A stretch of DNA of 7,792 nucleotides, taken from NCBI GenBank assembly GCA_913064935.1, contig CAJYBF010000040.1:1-7792 (forward strand). The letters run 5' to 3'. Below, piece after piece: positions 6,003 to 7,792 of the stretch. This DNA comes from an uncultured Mollicutes bacterium (GTDB lineage Bacteria; Bacillota_I; Bacilli_A; MAG-NZ). Position 1 is the first letter of the stretch. Each line of letters begins with the position of its first letter. The notes beneath the pieces are model-generated. The model had not been told where the DNA came from. It made no database searches and worked only from the letters and a program-made list of their open reading frames with translations. The position numbers were made by a program, and so were the translations under genes.

Positions 6003-6854
6003 ATGAATACGTTTAATTATAGAAGAAAGCATAAGACAAATTATTTTGAAGGCTGGTATGTTAGGCTACTAGGTGAAGAAAATATCGCAGTAATTTTCGG
6101 TATCACGACAAACAATGATAAACCACATGCTTTTATTCAATATACAAACTCTAAAATTTTCAAGTATTACGAATTCAGGTTAGAAGATGTAATAACAAAA
6201 GACAATTACGTTCAGTTTGGCCAGAACATTCTGACTCCTGATAACATATATATTAAAACTGAAGATGTCGAGATTGATGCTATATTTCAAAATACAACTA
6301 AGCTTAAGAAAAGCCTAATCAATAATAGTATAATGAGTTTTCTTTATTATTTACCACTAGAATGTTATCAAGAAGTGATTTATTTAGACGGCGAGTTTAA
6401 GCAAGGTTTGAAGACTGGTAATATCTACATGGAAAAAACTTATGGTAGAAAGTTTCCAAAAGAATGGATATGGATTCAAAGTAATTCATTCCCCTTAACA
6501 ATCGCAACTGCAAAAATGCCACTTCTCTTTAATAGATGTGGTTTCTAATGTTTACTTGAACATCCGTGCAACCAGCTTGTTTTTTCTATATATAAATTCG
6601 GTAGAATCAAAATAAGTGAAAATGATGAGGAAACATCGATAGATATTAGACAAGGAAAATATAAATTGATTGTATCTATTTTTCTTAAAAAAACAGTTAA
6701 GCTACTTGGTCCAAGTAAGAATGGACTAATGAATATAATACTGAATGAAAGTTTAGACTCTAAGATGTCAGTAAAACTCTTCGAACATAGAAAATTAGTG
6801 CACCAGTCTGTCCATAACGATATTGGAGCTGAAATCGAAATAAAAAGAAGTTAA
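6003..6854 (+). pseudogene. Tocopherol-cyclase-like protein, interrupted by one in-frame TAA
   Basis: The frame from 6003 encodes 181 residues and stops at TAA 6546-6548. The same frame then stays open from 6549 to TAA 6852-6854 and continues the family sequence. The N-terminal part matches the tocopherol cyclase-like family (PF14249): NYFEGWYVRL at 13-22, PHAFIQYTNS at 41-50, MSFLYYLPLECY at 111-122 and GRKFPKEWIWIQSN at 148-161. The part after the stop contains QLVFSIYKFGRIKI, KLLGPSKNG and NDIGAEIEI near the end, as expected for the C-terminal strands of the same beta-rich fold. The whole would be 282 residues plus the stop codon. A single change such as TTA to TAA explains it. It may be a young pseudogene, a sequencing error or readthrough. 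Plant members cyclise tocopherol precursors; bacterial members of this kind have no established substrate, so no function is assigned. The open stretch 6666-6854 is not a separate gene. Confidence 0.75.
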
Positions 6855-6871
6855 TTTTAACTTCTTTTTTT
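6842..6871. terminator. Bidirectional terminator between convergent genes
   Basis: A 13-bp perfect inverted repeat (6842-6854 and 6857-6869, 2-base centre) is flanked by an A-run on the left and a T-run on the right (6865-6871), so it gives a hairpin with a U-tract in both directions. Both stop codons lie inside it: TAA 6852-6854 for the plus gene and TAA 6859-6857 for the minus gene. It serves both transcripts and shows that the methyltransferase end is native to this block. Confidence 0.8.
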
Positions 6872-7477
6872 GGCTTTAACAATGTAAGTTCTACCAAACC
6901 ACTTGATTTGCTCAATCTCAAAATATGGCTCTAGTTGATTAAGTAAATCTTCTAAATGAAAGTAATTCATTTTTTCCTTAAAGATAATAAACTCAAAGAT
7001 GTGTAATATCCTTGTTGATAGGATTTTCTTTTCAAAGTCTTGTACAACTAAATGACCATCCGGTTTAAGAATTCTGTTTATTTCCTCAGGCATTTTTCGG
7101 TCAAAGCTTCTCAAACCTGCTTCTACATGGACTGTAGGAATATTAAGTTTACTTGCAGTTAATGAACAAGCTATTGTAGAATTAACATCGCCAACAACAA
7201 TTATTAAATCAGGATTCTCTTTTGACAGGATCTTTTCAAATTCAATCATTATTGTACCTGTCTGTTCTGCATGGGAACCGCTGCCGACACCGAGATAAAA
7301 ATCAGGTTTTGGCAACTCAAGATCATCAAAGAATATTTTAGACATCTTCTCATCGTAATGCTGGCCGGTATGGCAAATAAGATGATTTATCTCTTTTTTA
7401 TACTTTTGAAATGCTCTGTGGATTGGTGCTATTTTCATAAAATTTGGTCGTGCACCTACATTATTTATTATTTTCAT
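6857..7477 (-). CDS. wecB: Chimeric frame: WecB (UDP-GlcNAc 2-epimerase) N-terminus joined to a methyltransferase C-terminus
   Basis: Residues 1 to about 137 are the first Rossmann half of a non-hydrolysing UDP-N-acetylglucosamine 2-epimerase, which interconverts UDP-GlcNAc and UDP-ManNAc for surface polysaccharides. Typical motifs are GARPNFMKIAPIHRAF at 8-23, HTGQHYDEKMS at 36-46, VVGDVNSTIAC at 94-104 and HVEAGLRSFDRKMPEEINR at 117-135. After EEINRIL (131-137) the family changes to the end of a class I SAM-dependent methyltransferase: ILKPDGHLVVQDFEKK resembles the RVLKPGG-LVV-D strand, and KWFGRTYIVKAKK looks like a methyltransferase C-terminus. The second half of WecB, with the remaining catalytic residues, and the SAM-binding N-terminus of the methyltransferase are both missing, so neither activity is expected. 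The break lies at about 7067-7087. The ATG follows the preceding stop by 4 bases with no clear ribosome site, suggesting coupling with the glycosyltransferase end. Confidence 0.8.
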   Translation of the reverse strand: MKIINNVGARPNFMKIAPIHRAFQKYKKEINHLICHTGQHYDEKMSKIFFDDLELPKPDFYLGVGSGSHAEQTGTIMIEFEKILSKENPDLIIVVGDVNSTIACSLTASKLNIPTVHVEAGLRSFDRKMPEEINRILKPDGHLVVQDFEKKILSTRILHIFEFIIFKEKMNYFHLEDLLNQLEPYFEIEQIKWFGRTYIVKAKKRS

Positions 7478-7481
7478 TATT

Positions 7482-7792
7482 TTACTGCTTTAAAATGTGA
7501 AATATGACTTTTTCTAATTTTCTTGCCAATGATTCTCTATCAAAATTTCTCGAAACATATTCATAACCATTTATTGCAAAATCGAAGTTACTACTTCGAA
7601 TCCTCGAGTCCAACTCCATCCGACTCACTGATTTCACCTCTATCTCAATCCCCAGATCCTTTAAATCCCTCTGTATGGACACCGCTTCATCTACATATTT
7701 CTCACTTGTAATCAGCGTGAATTTGAGATCTTTGGGTTTTCCTTCTTCATCCCTATATTCTCTTCTTCCATCACCGTCCGGTTCTGTGAAGT
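7482..7792 (-). CDS. Chimeric partial frame: ABC peptide-type solute-binding protein fragment joined to a glycosyltransferase C-terminus
   Basis: The frame enters from beyond the right edge (first full codon 7790-7788) and encodes 102 residues to TAA 7484-7482. The first ~75 residues resemble the late part of a family 5 extracellular solute-binding protein (dipeptide/oligopeptide/nickel ABC importers): DGDGRREYRDEEGKP, then KFTLIT, IQRDLKDLGIEIEVKSV and a DFAINGY segment. The last ~25 residues, YVSRNFDRESLARKLEKVI, instead look like the C-terminal helix of a GT4-type glycosyltransferase (NFDRESLAxKLEKVI). That fits the wecB start 4 bases downstream, since glycosyltransferase and wecB genes often adjoin in polysaccharide clusters. 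The switch lies at about 7547-7571, around NGYEYVSRN. Base composition also changes, the solute-binding part being richer in G+C. The short frame starting at the internal ATG 7682 is only a piece of this one. Family calls rest on short segments, so confidence is moderate. Confidence 0.65.
   Translation of the reverse strand, partial: FTEPDGDGRREYRDEEGKPKDLKFTLITSEKYVDEAVSIQRDLKDLGIEIEVKSVSRMELDSRIRSSNFDFAINGYEYVSRNFDRESLARKLEKVIFHILKQ

Noticed and set aside
6546..6548. Reassigned or recoded stop codon
   Set aside because: TAA is the normal stop of several intact neighbouring genes, and no recoding signal is visible; a nonsense change or sequence error is simpler.
6666..6854. Separate small gene of 62 codons with a TTG start
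   Set aside because: It is in the same frame as 6003-6548 and continues the tocopherol-cyclase-like sequence; no ribosome site precedes it.

Overview
The window is a mosaic. Its core, about 1555 to 7075, is AT-rich and reads as a low-GC Firmicute, probably Clostridia- or Tissierellia-like: strong AGGAGG ribosome binding sites, sigma-A-type promoters, U-tract terminators and a compact type II fatty-acid synthesis (FASII) cluster. The flanks look foreign. The left end is visibly richer in G+C and carries a signal-peptide-bearing Na/Pi cotransporter of proteobacterial style. The right end carries pieces of polysaccharide genes and of a peptide-type ABC solute-binding protein.

Layout. 1-514 (minus): N-terminal part of a Na+/phosphate cotransporter that runs off the window. 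703-1803 (minus): a chimeric reading frame whose first ~83 residues are the AccD zinc ribbon and whose remainder is a cold-shock-like domain plus coiled coil. 1803-5893 (minus): birA, a FabK-like flavin oxidoreductase, acpP, accB and accC, all intact and transcribed toward accD. 6003-6854 (plus): a divergent tocopherol-cyclase-like gene broken by one in-frame TAA. 6857-7477 (minus): WecB N-terminus joined to a methyltransferase C-terminus. 7482-7792 (minus): a solute-binding-protein fragment joined to a glycosyltransferase C-terminus.

How the core works together. BirA biotinylates AccB. AccC carboxylates that biotin, and AccD with AccA (not present) would make malonyl-CoA. AcpP carries the growing acyl chain, and the FabK-like enzyme is the candidate enoyl-ACP reductase. 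Two 13-bp palindromes of the form TTTGA-N3-TCAAA, one inside the fabK promoter and one just upstream of the acpP promoter, look like operators for a FabT-type MarR repressor. acpP has its own consensus promoter and its own terminator.

The most striking feature is that three reading frames (accD/cold-shock, wecB/methyltransferase, solute-binding protein/glycosyltransferase) each switch protein family in mid-frame, always in frame and always at a short motif plausible for both partners. This most likely marks a chimeric assembly or amplification product rather than real domain fusions. I see no rRNA, tRNA, CRISPR array or insertion sequence, and no convincing new biological system.
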